Source: Planococcus donghaensis MPA1U2 (GTDB lineage Bacteria > Bacillota > Bacilli > Bacillales_A > Planococcaceae). Taken from it: a stretch of DNA of 64,000 nucleotides. Positions 32,392-41,314 of this stretch are shown here, in pieces. The stretch lies in NCBI RefSeq assembly GCF_000189395.1, contig NZ_AEPB01000012.1, positions 1 to 64,000 on the forward strand. The letters run 5' to 3'. A program made the position numbers and the translations under genes. How positions within the stretch are numbered: the stretch's first letter is position 1; each line of letters begins with the position of its first letter. Under the pieces are notes generated by a model. The model was not told the DNA's origin. It did no database searches and saw nothing but the letters and a program-made list of their open reading frames with translations.

Positions 32392-32512
32392 ATATTTCTA
32401 TTAGATGAATTTGTTTATTTCCGATTAATCCGACTGGCTTTGGGTATAGAAGTAAAAGGCTGTAAAGCAAATTAATAAATTGTTTGCAGAGTCAACAAAA
32501 GGAGGATGTGGC

Positions 32513-33178
32513 GTGGAGAATTCAATCAAAGCTTTTGTGTTCGATGTTTACGGAACCTTGTTCGACGTTACGGCGATAAAAAAAGAATGCGAAGAATTAT
32601 ATCCCGGATATGGCGAGAAAATCAGTCAGACATGGAGATCCAAGCAAGTGGAATATTTCATGTTGCGCCAGCTGATGGGCAATTATGACACGCTTTATGC
32701 CATTACACATGATGCATTAAAATATGCACTAAATGAAAATGACTTGCAGACAAGTAAAGAAAACGAGCAAAAGTTATTGGATGCCTATCTGCATTTACCG
32801 CTTTACTCAGAATCGAAAGAAGTTCTTACGCAGTTAAAGGATAAAAACTTAGTAGTTTTTTCAAATGGCTCTCACGATATGCTGGATCCATTAGTTAAAA
32901 ATGCTGGATTAGAAGAGTTGTTTGATCAAGTGCTGAGTATTGACGACGTGAAGCAATTTAAACCAACACCAGCATCTTATCAATATGCATTAAAACAACT
33001 TGGAATCGAAAGCCATGAAGTTCTTTTCATGTCGTCTAACGGCTGGGATGTTTCAGGTGCAAAAAGTTTCGGCTTCCAAACAGCTTGGATCAACCGAAAA
33101 GGAATGCCAGTTGAAGAACTCGATCTAGAGCCGGACTATATATTTGATGATTTAAATGGATTATTAAAGTGGAAATAA
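32513..33178 (+). CDS. HAD-family hydrolase, haloacid dehalogenase type II
   Basis: A 221-residue HAD protein with motif I FDVYGTLFDV (nucleophile Asp), motif II VVFSNGSHDML, the motif III lysine in KQFKPTPASYQ and motif IV MSSNGWDVSGAKSFGFQTAWINR. The SSNGWDVSGA signature fits L-2-haloacid dehalogenases rather than phosphatases. Natural substrate unknown. GTG start chosen because AGGAGG lies 8 bases upstream; the longer frame has no ribosome site. Confidence 0.88.
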   Translation: MENSIKAFVFDVYGTLFDVTAIKKECEELYPGYGEKISQTWRSKQVEYFMLRQLMGNYDTLYAITHDALKYALNENDLQTSKENEQKLLDAYLHLPLYSESKEVLTQLKDKNLVVFSNGSHDMLDPLVKNAGLEELFDQVLSIDDVKQFKPTPASYQYALKQLGIESHEVLFMSSNGWDVSGAKSFGFQTAWINRKGMPVEELDLEPDYIFDDLNGLLKWK

Positions 33179-33220
33179 AGTTAAATTGATTGCGTTTTAA
33201 AAATAAGGAGGAAACTAACT

Positions 33221-33724
33221 ATGACAACATTACAACTTGGTGATAAAGCACCACAATTTGAATTACCATTAGCAGAAGGCGGTACTTATTCTCTTGAACA
33301 AGATTTGACGGATCGTCCAGGTTGGAGATTTTTGGTCTTTTTCAGAGGATCATGGTGCCCAGTATGTAACCAAGATTTAAAAGAAATTGAAGAAAGCCTT
33401 TCTTATTTTGAAGGAAAAGGCGTTTATTTTACTGCTCTATCAACAGATAGCCAAGAAAATTCGTTAGGGATGAAAAATGAGCATAGCCTAAGCTTTCCGC
33501 TCCTGTCTGACCTTACAACAGATTTATTAGACCAGTATGGTGCTTATTACCACGGAGAAGATGCACCATATGAAGATCATGGAATTCACGGGGAAGCTGC
33601 TCATTATTTGCTTGATGAAAAAGGGAATATTCTTTATCAACAGCAACAAACGAGCCCTTATGGACGTCCAAGCGCAACAGAACTTCGCAAAGTTGTGCAG
33701 TATATTAAAAAGAATTTAAAGTGA
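33221..33724 (+). CDS. AhpC/TSA-family peroxiredoxin
   Basis: A 167-residue thioredoxin-fold peroxidase. The redox site is FRGSWCPVCNQDL (CxxC form), with N-terminal LGDKAPQFELPLAEGGTYSL and C-terminal YLLDEKGNILY, as in BCP/AhpC-like proteins. It probably reduces peroxides with thioredoxin as donor. ATG after AAGGAGG, 42 bases after the HAD gene, so possibly co-transcribed. A hairpin with short T-run (33741-33774) follows. Confidence 0.88.
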   Translation: MTTLQLGDKAPQFELPLAEGGTYSLEQDLTDRPGWRFLVFFRGSWCPVCNQDLKEIEESLSYFEGKGVYFTALSTDSQENSLGMKNEHSLSFPLLSDLTTDLLDQYGAYYHGEDAPYEDHGIHGEAAHYLLDEKGNILYQQQQTSPYGRPSATELRKVVQYIKKNLK

Positions 33725-33740
33725 TATAAATCACTCCAGA

Positions 33741-33774
33741 AGACCTTGCCTATTGATGGAGCAAGGTCTCTTTT
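33741..33774 (+). terminator. Terminator of the peroxiredoxin gene
   Basis: AGACCTTGC/GCAAGGTCT stem with an 11-base loop and CTTTT tail. Confidence 0.8.
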
Positions 33775-33846
33775 GTGTGGTAGCCATAAAGTGGTAAAAC
33801 GTGCAAATTGCCCAGTGTTAATTGTAAAATAATAGAACGGATAACA

Positions 33847-33868
33847 AGAGCGCAAATGGGCTCTTTTT
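33847..33868 (+). terminator. Short hairpin with T-run just before the MFS gene
   Basis: AGAGC/GCTCT stem and T6, ending about 8 bases before the GAAGGAGG of the transporter gene. It is either a second terminator of the upstream unit or a leader attenuator. A weak promoter TTGCCC-16-TAATAG (33808-33835) precedes it. Confidence 0.5.
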
Positions 33869-33887
33869 TCATTGAAGGAGGACTGTC

Positions 33888-35171
33888 ATGAAGCGTACGA
33901 AAGAAAATTGGGTTAATGGGAACGGGGTTATCCATACGCCATTTTATTACGGCTGGGTCATTGTCATTCTCGCGGGATTGTCTCACTTTTTTTCTGGACC
34001 TGGACAAACCTATTCAAACGCCATTTTTATAGATTATTACATAGAAGAATTTGGTTGGAGCCGCTCGACCGTGTCCGGTATTTATTCTTCAGCAACACTT
34101 CTTGCAGGATTTTTATTGTTTATCATCGGTCGAATGATTGATAAAGTCGGTGCACGAAAAATGGCGATTGCGGTATCTTTAATTTTAGCAGCAGCCAGTA
34201 TATTTAATAGTTTCGTAGTCAATTGGGTAATGTTGTTTATGGGCTTTTTCGCTATACGGCTGTTTGGACAAGGCTCGATGACGCTCGTTCCAAATGCGTT
34301 AGTGCCACAATGGTTTATCCAAAAACGAGGTCGGGCACTTGGGTTAGCAGCGTTAGGTGGGATGATTGGATCGGCTGCATTTCCATTGATCAATGTTTGG
34401 CTAATTGAAGCATATGGCTGGCGGACGACTTGGCAAATTCTTGGCGCATCAATCCTGGTTATTTTTACGCCATTGGCCTATTTCTTTATCCGCAATCGGC
34501 CAGAAGATATTGGCTTACTGCCGGATAATGGACCTTCAGCAAGAAAAGAGGATCCGCAAAAGCCTCTATCTTCAGATATTAGTTGGACGGTAAAAGAAGC
34601 GAAAAAGACTCGCTCTTTTTGGCTCCTTTTGTTTTGTGTAGTGGTTCCTGCTTTGGTTAATACGGGAATGACTTTCCATTTGGTGTCTATTTTTTCGATT
34701 CAGTCATTAGCACCTGAAACAGCTGCGACTGTCTTGAGTTTGATGGCAATTATCGGTTTTCCGGTAACGTTTCTAGCAGGCTATCTGCTTGATAAAATAC
34801 GCGTGCAGTGGATGTTAGCTTTTGTTTTTGTTGGGGAAATTGCCTCGATTTTCTTATTGAAGGAAGCAGACCTGTTTTCCGGCGCAATTCTGTTTGCGGT
34901 TGTATGGGGCTTTATGTTGGGAATTGAACGAGTAACTTTGAGTGTCATATGGCCGAATTATTTTGGTCGACAATACCTTGGTAGCATTACCGGTATTTCA
35001 ATGGCCTTTATGGTCGTTGGTTCTGCTCTCGGGCCGTTACCGTTTGGCTTGTTTTACGATTTCTTTGGTGGCTATAAAGAAGTGTTATGGGTTATTATGA
35101 TTTTCCCACTCCTTGGTATTGTGGCGGCGTTACTAGCAAATCCGCCGGAAAAAAAGGAAATAGAAAACTAA
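33888..35171 (+). CDS. Major facilitator superfamily transporter
   Basis: A 427-residue protein with about 12 membrane segments. The MFS motif A is recognisable between segments 2 and 3 (GRMIDKVGARKM) and a repeat half follows (GYLLDKIRVQW). The pattern GWVIVILAGLSHFFSGPGQTYSNAIF resembles oxalate/formate-antiporter-like or monocarboxylate MFS carriers; the substrate is not determinable. ATG with GAAGGAGGACTG upstream. Convergent with mnmM. Confidence 0.9.
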   Translation: MKRTKENWVNGNGVIHTPFYYGWVIVILAGLSHFFSGPGQTYSNAIFIDYYIEEFGWSRSTVSGIYSSATLLAGFLLFIIGRMIDKVGARKMAIAVSLILAAASIFNSFVVNWVMLFMGFFAIRLFGQGSMTLVPNALVPQWFIQKRGRALGLAALGGMIGSAAFPLINVWLIEAYGWRTTWQILGASILVIFTPLAYFFIRNRPEDIGLLPDNGPSARKEDPQKPLSSDISWTVKEAKKTRSFWLLLFCVVVPALVNTGMTFHLVSIFSIQSLAPETAATVLSLMAIIGFPVTFLAGYLLDKIRVQWMLAFVFVGEIASIFLLKEADLFSGAILFAVVWGFMLGIERVTLSVIWPNYFGRQYLGSITGISMAFMVVGSALGPLPFGLFYDFFGGYKEVLWVIMIFPLLGIVAALLANPPEKKEIEN

Positions 35172-35178
35172 GCTAAAA

Positions 35179-35216
35179 AAGCAGAAAAGAGCACATGCTC
35201 TTTTCTGCTTTTTTTA
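35179..35216. terminator. Bidirectional terminator MFS gene/mnmM
   Basis: AAAAAGCAGAAAAGAGCA/TGCTCTTTTCTGCTTTTT stem with a near-zero loop, between convergent genes. Confidence 0.9.
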
Positions 35217-35777
35217 ATTGCTTGCATGTTTTTTTTCAATGGCTAATAAAAAAGGGGGGGAATGTTGCTGGTTGATAAATTCGTATTTCAGCACATCAAA
35301 CGTTTTTTGTGGGAGCGAGGAAACGAATTCCATAACGGCATCACGTTCTTCGCTGCCACCTTCGTGTCCACTGTATACGACCACTAACAAAACGCCTTTT
35401 ATTTTCAAAAGATCTAAACATTGTTCGAGAGCAGAAAGTGTACTTTTTGCTTTCGTAATAATAGAGTGATCACCTTTTGGCAAATAGCCAAGATTGAAAA
35501 CAGCAGCTGCAATGGGTTCTGTTACATAATCTTTTATTTTGGCGTGACTGTCGTGAATTAGCTCGATATGGTCAAATTCTTGGACTCGCTCTCGCGTTGC
35601 ATGTATTGCTTCTGCTTGAATATCAAAAGCGAAAACTTTTCCGTTTGCTCCAGTTAAACTTGCGAGGAAGTGTGTATCATGGCCGTTGCCAGCAGTGCCG
35701 TCAATGACCACGTCTCCAGAAGTGACGGCTTGTTCAAGCAATGATTTTGTAAAAGGCAATACGCGTTGTATCGTCAT
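35214..35777 (-). CDS. mnmM: tRNA wobble-uridine methyltransferase MnmM (YtqB)
   Basis: A 187-residue class I SAM methyltransferase: motif I DGTAGNGHDTHFLA, the acidic end of strand 2 (FAFDIQ), and FNLGYLPKGDHSI, the signature of the YtqB family. In B. subtilis this protein was shown to be MnmM, which adds the methyl group of mnm5s2U34 in Lys/Glu/Gln tRNAs. It follows mnmL with an ATGA overlap, so the two are co-translated. Confidence 0.9.
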   Translation of the reverse strand: MTIQRVLPFTKSLLEQAVTSGDVVIDGTAGNGHDTHFLASLTGANGKVFAFDIQAEAIHATRERVQEFDHIELIHDSHAKIKDYVTEPIAAAVFNLGYLPKGDHSIITKAKSTLSALEQCLDLLKIKGVLLVVVYSGHEGGSEERDAVMEFVSSLPQKTFDVLKYEFINQQHSPPFLLAIEKKHASN

Positions 35778-36727
35778 GAAGTCACACTCCCTGTAGCCCG
35801 TCTCCCTTGCCAGCTTTCGCGGCGTGCGAGTTCTGCATCAATGCCGTTTAAGACATCCCATTTGTTGGCGCTCCACATCGGCCCAATCATTAAATCTATC
35901 GGGCCGTCGCCTGTGATGCGTTGAACAACCATTTCAGGTGGCAGCACTTCAAGTTGGTCGGCGACTAAGTTAATGTATTCTTGCTTTTCAAGAAACTCGA
36001 CCATGCCTTTTTCGTATTGCTTGACCATTGGTGTGCCTTTTAATAAATGCAACAAGTGAATTTTAATGCCTTGTACATCGAGTTTTGCTACTTCACACGC
36101 GGTTTCCATCATCATGTCTCGGTCTTCTAGTGGTAAGCCGTTGATGATGTGTGTACATACGCGAATGCCGCGCTTGCGTAATTTGGTCACACCTTCTACA
36201 TAAGCATCGAAATCATGCGCACGGTTGACTAAAAGGGCCGTTCGCTCATGAACCGTTTGCAATCCAAGTTCGACCCATAAATACGTCCGTTCGTTTAGTT
36301 CGGCCAAATAATCCACAACGTCATCAGGCAAACAGTCCGGACGCGTTGCGATGCTCAAACCGATAACATTTTCTTGTTCAAGAGCCGCTTCAAACTTTTC
36401 TTTAATCACGGGTAACGGCGCATGTGTATTGGTATAAGCTTGAAAGTACGCCATGTATTTGGCATCTTTCCATTTGCGATGCATTTTTTCTTTAATTTGA
36501 TCAAACTGTTCAGAAATAGAGTCAACTCGGTCTCCAGCAAAATCACCAGATCCTGCAACGCTGCAAAACGTACAGCCCCCGTGTGCGACTGTGCCGTCCC
36601 GGTTTGGGCAATCAAACCCGGCATCTAAAGCGATTTTCATGACCTTAAAACCAAAATGATCGCGCAAATGGCGATTCCATGTATAATAACGTTTTCCATC
36701 AGATGAAAAAGGAAACTCTTTACTCAA
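35774..36727 (-). CDS. mnmL: Radical SAM protein MnmL (YtqA, TIGR01212 type)
   Basis: A 317-residue radical SAM enzyme with the cluster motif CPNRDGTVAHGGCTFCSVAG (CxnCxxC form of this family) and an elongator-protein-3-like barrel. B. subtilis YtqA was assigned as MnmL, acting on cmnm5(s2)U34 before MnmM. I prefer the TTG start of LSKEFPFSSDGKRY, since GAGGAG lies 9 bases upstream; two in-frame ATGs further upstream lack a ribosome site and extend past the usual family N terminus. Confidence 0.88.
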   Translation of the reverse strand: MSKEFPFSSDGKRYYTWNRHLRDHFGFKVMKIALDAGFDCPNRDGTVAHGGCTFCSVAGSGDFAGDRVDSISEQFDQIKEKMHRKWKDAKYMAYFQAYTNTHAPLPVIKEKFEAALEQENVIGLSIATRPDCLPDDVVDYLAELNERTYLWVELGLQTVHERTALLVNRAHDFDAYVEGVTKLRKRGIRVCTHIINGLPLEDRDMMMETACEVAKLDVQGIKIHLLHLLKGTPMVKQYEKGMVEFLEKQEYINLVADQLEVLPPEMVVQRITGDGPIDLMIGPMWSANKWDVLNGIDAELARRESWQGRRATGSVTS

Positions 36728-36846
36728 TCGAAACAACTCCTCAAAAGCCATTGTAGCATGACGACAAAACGGCAAACAATGCTTGTTGATTGCGCAACGG
36801 ATTTTTATGAATATTGCGTTTAGAGCAATAGTTTGTTTAAATTAAA

Positions 36847-36861
36847 ATGGAAGCGTTTTAA
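36847..36861 (+). promoter_or_regulatory. cre-like site (CcpA) upstream of scoA
   Basis: ATGGAAGCGTTTTAA fits the catabolite-responsive element WTGNAANCGNWWNCW with one mismatch. It is about 40 bases before the start codon, where a bound CcpA would block transcription. ccpA itself lies at 62.9 kb in this window. Confidence 0.6.
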
Positions 36862-36901
36862 TAATGAATTTAAGTGGATGAGTCAGAGGAGGCATAATGG
36901 A

Positions 36902-37594
36902 ATGAAACCGATTTACAGTTCTGCAAAAGAAGCAGTTGAACAAATTCAAGACGGTGCCACAATTATGGTAGGCGGATTTGGGTTAGTAGGAATACCTGAA
37001 CAGCTTATTTTAGCACTAGTTGATAAAGGGGTAACCGACCTGACCGTCATTTCCAATAACTGTGGAGTAGACGAATGGGGTCTTGGCCTATTATTGAAAA
37101 ACAAACAAATTAAAAAAATGATCGGTTCTTATGTAGGGGAAAACAAAGAATTCGAGCGCCAAGTGTTATCAGGCGAAATCGAAGTTGAATTGACTCCGCA
37201 AGGAACATTAGCTGAAAAAATGCGCGCAGGCGGAGCCGGGATTCCAGCTTTCTTTACACCAGCTGGCGTAGGCACAACAGTTGCAGAAGGTAAAGAAATT
37301 CGTGAATTTGATGGTAAAGAATATGTGCTTGAACACGCATTACGAGCTGACTTTGCATTAGTGAGAGCGCATAAAGCGGATAAAATGGGCAACCTTGTTT
37401 ACAACAAAACCGCACAAAACTTTAACCCGCTTGCTGCAGCGGCTGGGAAAATTACCATTGCAGAAGTAGAAGAAATCGTGGAAATCGGGGACATCAATCC
37501 GAATCACGTTCAAACACCAAGCATTTATGTACAAGGCTTGCTTCAAGCAGACCAAGAAAAACGGATCGAACGTCTTACAACACGTACTGTTTAA
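36902..37594 (+). CDS. scoA: 3-oxoacid CoA-transferase subunit A
   Basis: A 230-residue alpha subunit of succinyl-CoA:3-oxoacid (acetoacetate) CoA-transferase. Typical features are [20 protein letters not shown] with the CoA-binding pattern, TVISNNCG and [16 protein letters not shown], the glycine-rich signature of this subunit. Start chosen at the ATG of MKPIYS, 9 bases after GAGGAGG; an earlier frame has no site. Pairs with the B subunit 18 bases downstream. Allows use of ketone bodies or acetoacetate as carbon source. Confidence 0.93.
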   Translation: MKPIYSSAKEAVEQIQDGATIMVGGFGLVGIPEQLILALVDKGVTDLTVISNNCGVDEWGLGLLLKNKQIKKMIGSYVGENKEFERQVLSGEIEVELTPQGTLAEKMRAGGAGIPAFFTPAGVGTTVAEGKEIREFDGKEYVLEHALRADFALVRAHKADKMGNLVYNKTAQNFNPLAAAAGKITIAEVEEIVEIGDINPNHVQTPSIYVQGLLQADQEKRIERLTTRTV

Positions 37595-37612
37595 GAAAGG
37601 GTGGAGAAAATC

Positions 37613-38266
37613 TTGGATAAACAATTAGTCAGAGAACGCATTGCAAAACGAGCTGAAAAAGAAATCAACGACGGCGATTACGTTAACTTAGGAATCGGTA
37701 TGCCAACTTTAGTGGCGAATTTTATTTCCGACAATAAAAGTGTTGTTCTTCAATCAGAAAACGGACTTTTAGGAATAGGACCGTATCCAACAGAAGAGAA
37801 TGTAGACCCAGACTTAATCAATGCAGGTAAAGAAACGGTTACAACGATTCCTGGCTCGGCTTTCTTCACAAGTGCTGAATCATTCGCGATGATCCGCGGA
37901 GGACATATTGATGTCGCGATCCTTGGTGGGATGGAAGTAGCTGAAAATGGGGACTTAGCGAACTGGATGATTCCAGGGAAAATGATTAAAGGCATGGGCG
38001 GCGCAATGGATTTGGTGCACGGTGCGAAAAAAGTAATCGTTATTATGGATCATGTATCAAAAGACGGTTCTGCCAAAATTAAAAAACAATGTGATTTGCC
38101 GCTAACAGGCAAAGGTGTCGTTAACAAAATCATTACAGAACGTGCTGTAATTGAAGTGACAGATGCTGGATTGGTCTTAACAGAAGTCTTTGATGGCTTT
38201 ACGGTTCAAGATATTATCGATTCAACAGATGCGCCATTAAACACAGAAAACGTTAAAGTCTCTTAA
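37613..38266 (+). CDS. scoB: 3-oxoacid CoA-transferase subunit B
   Basis: A 217-residue beta subunit carrying the catalytic glutamate in [12 protein letters not shown], with the [12 protein letters not shown] start and the [16 protein letters not shown] signature. TTG start 8 bases after GGTGGAG; a GTG four codons upstream lies inside the ribosome site and is rejected. Forms a heterotetramer with subunit A. Confidence 0.93.
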   Translation: MDKQLVRERIAKRAEKEINDGDYVNLGIGMPTLVANFISDNKSVVLQSENGLLGIGPYPTEENVDPDLINAGKETVTTIPGSAFFTSAESFAMIRGGHIDVAILGGMEVAENGDLANWMIPGKMIKGMGGAMDLVHGAKKVIVIMDHVSKDGSAKIKKQCDLPLTGKGVVNKIITERAVIEVTDAGLVLTEVFDGFTVQDIIDSTDAPLNTENVKVS

Positions 38267-38270
38267 GCTA

Positions 38271-38299
38271 TTGCCAAAAAACGGCGACTCGTCTAAAAT
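38271..38299 (+). promoter_or_regulatory. Sigma-A promoter of the leuS leader
   Basis: TTGCCA, 17 bases, TAAAAT. It starts 5 bases after the scoB stop and gives a T-box transcript of about 250 bases before leuS. Confidence 0.82.
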
Positions 38300-38305
38300 G
38301 AAGAC

Positions 38306-38538
38306 AATAGGTAATGACAGCGAAGAGGACTAGTAGTTTGTGTATTTTTTACAGAGAGCCGGCGGTTGGTGCAAGTCGGTAAAATGCCCAAACGAACTCA
38401 CCTTGGAGTCAGTGTATGTGAAACTAAGTAAGATACACCGTTTTCCGCGTTAAGGAGTCAAGTTGAGCGAGCAGTCGCTAATTTGGGTGGTACCGCGGGA
38501 AAATCCCGTCCCTTATTTTTTAAGGGGCGGGATTTTTT
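38306..38538 (+). ncRNA. T-box leader of leuS (Leu specifier)
   Basis: The T-box core GGGTGGTACCGCG is at 38485-38497. The specifier loop GAACTCACC carries CTC, a Leu codon, with the AGTAG-type region at 38331-38337 upstream. The terminator stem is AATCCCGTCCCTTA/TAAGGGGCGGGATT with a T-run (38502-38538). Uncharged tRNA-Leu(GAG) should pair with CTC and with the T-box bulge and allow readthrough into leuS. Confidence 0.95.
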
Positions 38539-38559
38539 TATTTTGAGGAGGAATTGGAA

Positions 38560-40971
38560 ATGACATTCAAGCACAAACTAGTTGAGAAAAAATGGCAGAA
38601 ATATTGGCAAGACAACAAAACGTTTAAAATGATAGACGATCCGTCTAAACCGAAATTTTACGCACTGGATATGTTCCCATATCCATCAGGTGCTGGACTT
38701 CATGTGGGTCACCCAGAAGGCTACACGGCGACAGATATTTTAAGCCGTGTTAAACGCATGCAAGGCTATAATGTTTTGCACCCAATGGGTTGGGATGCTT
38801 TTGGTCTTCCAGCAGAGCAATATGCACTGGATACTGGAAATGACCCTGCTGAATTTACAGCTAAAAACATCGAAACGTTCAAGCGTCAAATTCAAGAGCT
38901 TGGATTTTCATATGACTGGGACCGTGAAATTAGCACAACAGATCCGTCTTATTACAAATGGACACAATGGATTTTCATCCAATTGTATAAAAAAGGGCTG
39001 GCTTATGTTGACGAAGTAGCGGTTAACTGGTGCCCGGCACTTGGAACAGTTCTTGCGAACGAAGAAGTAATCGATGGCAAATCAGAACGCGGTGGGCATC
39101 CGGTTGAGCGTCGTCCAATGCGCCAATGGGTATTGCGCATCACAAATTATGCAGACCGTTTGCTTGAAGATTTGGATGAGTTGGATTGGCCAGAAAGTTT
39201 GAAAGACATGCAGCGCAACTGGATCGGTAAATCAGAAGGCGCTGAATTGGAATTCCAAGTAGCGAATACAGAGCATTCTTTCCGCGCGTTTACAACACGT
39301 CCAGATACAATTTTCGGCGCAACTTATGCGGTACTTGCGCCTGAACATAAATTAGTAGCTGCGATTACAACAGCAGAACAACAACAAGCTGTTGAACAAT
39401 ACATTGACGATGTGAAAACGAAAAGTGATTTGGAACGCACAGATTTGGCGAAAGACAAATCAGGTGTTTTCACAGGCGCTTATGCGGTAAATCCGGCAAG
39501 TGGCGAAAAAATGCCAGTTTGGATTGCTGATTATGTATTGGCAACTTACGGTACAGGTGCAATCATGGCCGTTCCAGCACATGATGAACGTGACTATGAA
39601 TTTGCGAAACAATTTGATTTGCCAATCGTCGAAGTGGTATCAGGCGGCAATATTGAAGACGAAGCTTATGCAGGCGACGGTGAATTGATCAATTCGGATT
39701 TCCTTAACGGATTGAACAAAAAAGAAGCTATTGAAAAAGCGATTGACTGGCTAGTTGATCAAAAAGTGGGCGAGAAGAAAATTACGTACCGCTTGCGCGA
39801 TTGGTTGTTTAGCCGTCAGCGTTATTGGGGCGAGCCAATTCCAATTATTCATTGGGAAGATGGCACAATGACGCCAGTTGAAGAAAAAGACTTGCCGCTA
39901 ATGTTGCCAGTAACAACAGATATTAAGCCAAGTGGAACAGGCGAGTCACCTCTTGCTAATATTACCGATTGGGTAAATGTTGTTCATCCTGAAACCGGAA
40001 TGAAAGGGCGTCGCGAAACCAACACGATGCCACAATGGGCAGGAAGCTGCTGGTATTACTTGCGCTTTATCGACCCAACTAATGATGAAATATTGGCTGA
40101 CCCAGAACTATTGAAACGCTGGTTGCCGGTTGATGTGTATATCGGCGGTGCAGAGCACGCTGTACTTCACTTGCTATATGCGCGCTTCTGGCATAAAGTG
40201 CTTTACGATATCGGTGTGGTTTCCACAAAAGAACCTTTCCAAAAGCTATTTAACCAAGGCATGATTTTGGGTGAAGGAAACGAGAAAATGTCGAAATCAA
40301 AAGGCAATGTCGTTAACCCTGACCAAATTATCGAAAGCCACGGTGCAGACACATTGCGCATGTACGAAATGTTTATGGGTCCACTTGAAGCATCGATCGC
40401 TTGGTCAACAAATGGCCTAGATGGTTCTCGACGATTCCTAGACCGCATTTGGCGTTTGTTGATGGACGAAGAGCAATTGAGTGCAAAAATCACGGATTCA
40501 AACGATGGCAAACTGGAAAAAGTCTATCACCAGACCGTTAAAAAAGTAACTGACGACTTTGAAGGATTGCGCTTTAACACAGCGATTTCACAAATGATGG
40601 TCTTTATTAACGAAGGTTATAAAGTCGATTCCATTCCAAAAGAATACGTAGAAGGTTTTGTGAAACTGTTATCTCCAATTGCACCTCACGTAGCAGAAGA
40701 GCTATGGGAGAAATTGGGTCATGAAGGATCGGTAACTTACGAAAACTGGCCACAATACGATGAGTCGAAAATGATTGATGATGTGATCCAAGTAGTCGTA
40801 CAAGTAAACGGCAAAGTAAAAACAAAGCTAGCGATCGCTAAAGACAGCACAAAAGAAGAACTAGAAGTAGCAGCGCTTGCGGATGACAATGTTCAAAAGG
40901 CAACTGATGGCAAACAAATTCGTAAAGTAATTGTTATTCCAGGGAAATTGGTTAACATCGTAGTAGGTTAA
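38560..40971 (+). CDS. leuS: Leucyl-tRNA synthetase
   Basis: An 803-residue class Ia synthetase. The HIGH motif reads HVGHPEG near residue 48, the CP1 editing domain has the FTTRPDT and [15 protein letters not shown] signatures, and the KMSKS loop is at about 576. The ATG start is set by GAGGAGG 7 bases upstream; the TTG two codons before is too close. Controlled by the Leu T-box. A strong terminator follows. Confidence 0.97.
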   Translation: MTFKHKLVEKKWQKYWQDNKTFKMIDDPSKPKFYALDMFPYPSGAGLHVGHPEGYTATDILSRVKRMQGYNVLHPMGWDAFGLPAEQYALDTGNDPAEFTAKNIETFKRQIQELGFSYDWDREISTTDPSYYKWTQWIFIQLYKKGLAYVDEVAVNWCPALGTVLANEEVIDGKSERGGHPVERRPMRQWVLRITNYADRLLEDLDELDWPESLKDMQRNWIGKSEGAELEFQVANTEHSFRAFTTRPDTIFGATYAVLAPEHKLVAAITTAEQQQAVEQYIDDVKTKSDLERTDLAKDKSGVFTGAYAVNPASGEKMPVWIADYVLATYGTGAIMAVPAHDERDYEFAKQFDLPIVEVVSGGNIEDEAYAGDGELINSDFLNGLNKKEAIEKAIDWLVDQKVGEKKITYRLRDWLFSRQRYWGEPIPIIHWEDGTMTPVEEKDLPLMLPVTTDIKPSGTGESPLANITDWVNVVHPETGMKGRRETNTMPQWAGSCWYYLRFIDPTNDEILADPELLKRWLPVDVYIGGAEHAVLHLLYARFWHKVLYDIGVVSTKEPFQKLFNQGMILGEGNEKMSKSKGNVVNPDQIIESHGADTLRMYEMFMGPLEASIAWSTNGLDGSRRFLDRIWRLLMDEEQLSAKITDSNDGKLEKVYHQTVKKVTDDFEGLRFNTAISQMMVFINEGYKVDSIPKEYVEGFVKLLSPIAPHVAEELWEKLGHEGSVTYENWPQYDESKMIDDVIQVVVQVNGKVKTKLAIAKDSTKEELEVAALADDNVQKATDGKQIRKVIVIPGKLVNIVVG

Positions 40972-41026
40972 AAAAGTAGAGATAAAAATGCAAAACCTTC
41001 CGGGAGCATTTAGAAAGTAGAATTAT

Positions 41027-41066
41027 AAAAAGAGGCAGACTGGAAATTTTCCAGTCTGCCTCTTTT
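41027..41066 (+). terminator. Terminator of leuS
   Basis: AAAAGAGGCAGACTGGAAA pairs with TTTCCAGTCTGCCTCTTTT, an 18-19 bp stem with a minimal loop. Confidence 0.92.
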
Positions 41067-41109
41067 GTGTTTGTAAGATAGATTAATATCTCATTAGAGT
41101 CGCTTCGGC

Positions 41110-41192
41110 CGCTTTGGGCATGGCTTTCACAAGAAGCCAGGCAAAGAACGCCAGTCTTCTTGCTTCGCCTAGCCCGTGGATGCGCCGGCGCT
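41110..41192 (+). repeat. Dispersed structured repeat, copy 2
   Basis: Same order of conserved blocks as 20571-20651: CGCTTTGGG, CAAGAAGCCAGG, GTCTTCTTGCTTCG, GCGCCGGCGCT, with the inner hairpin AAGAAG...CTTCTT kept although loop bases differ. It lies in the 343-base gap between leuS and a convergent gene. The rest of the gap holds the leuS terminator and a small AAGCCAGC/GCTGGTTT hairpin at 41266-41291. Confidence 0.75.
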
Positions 41193-41314
41193 GTGGTATT
41201 TGATATAAAATTAAAGATTTTCTATATAGAAACAAACTGTGAATCAAACCAGTAGAGATTGCCACAAGCCAGCAGGAAAGAAAGCTGGTTTGCGGAATAA
41301 CTATAAAAAAGCTA

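Noticed and set aside
41266-41291. AAGCCAGC/GCTGGTTT hairpin as terminator of the minus-strand flavoprotein gene
   Set aside because: It has no T-run on the minus strand and a poor loop; left as an unassigned small hairpin.
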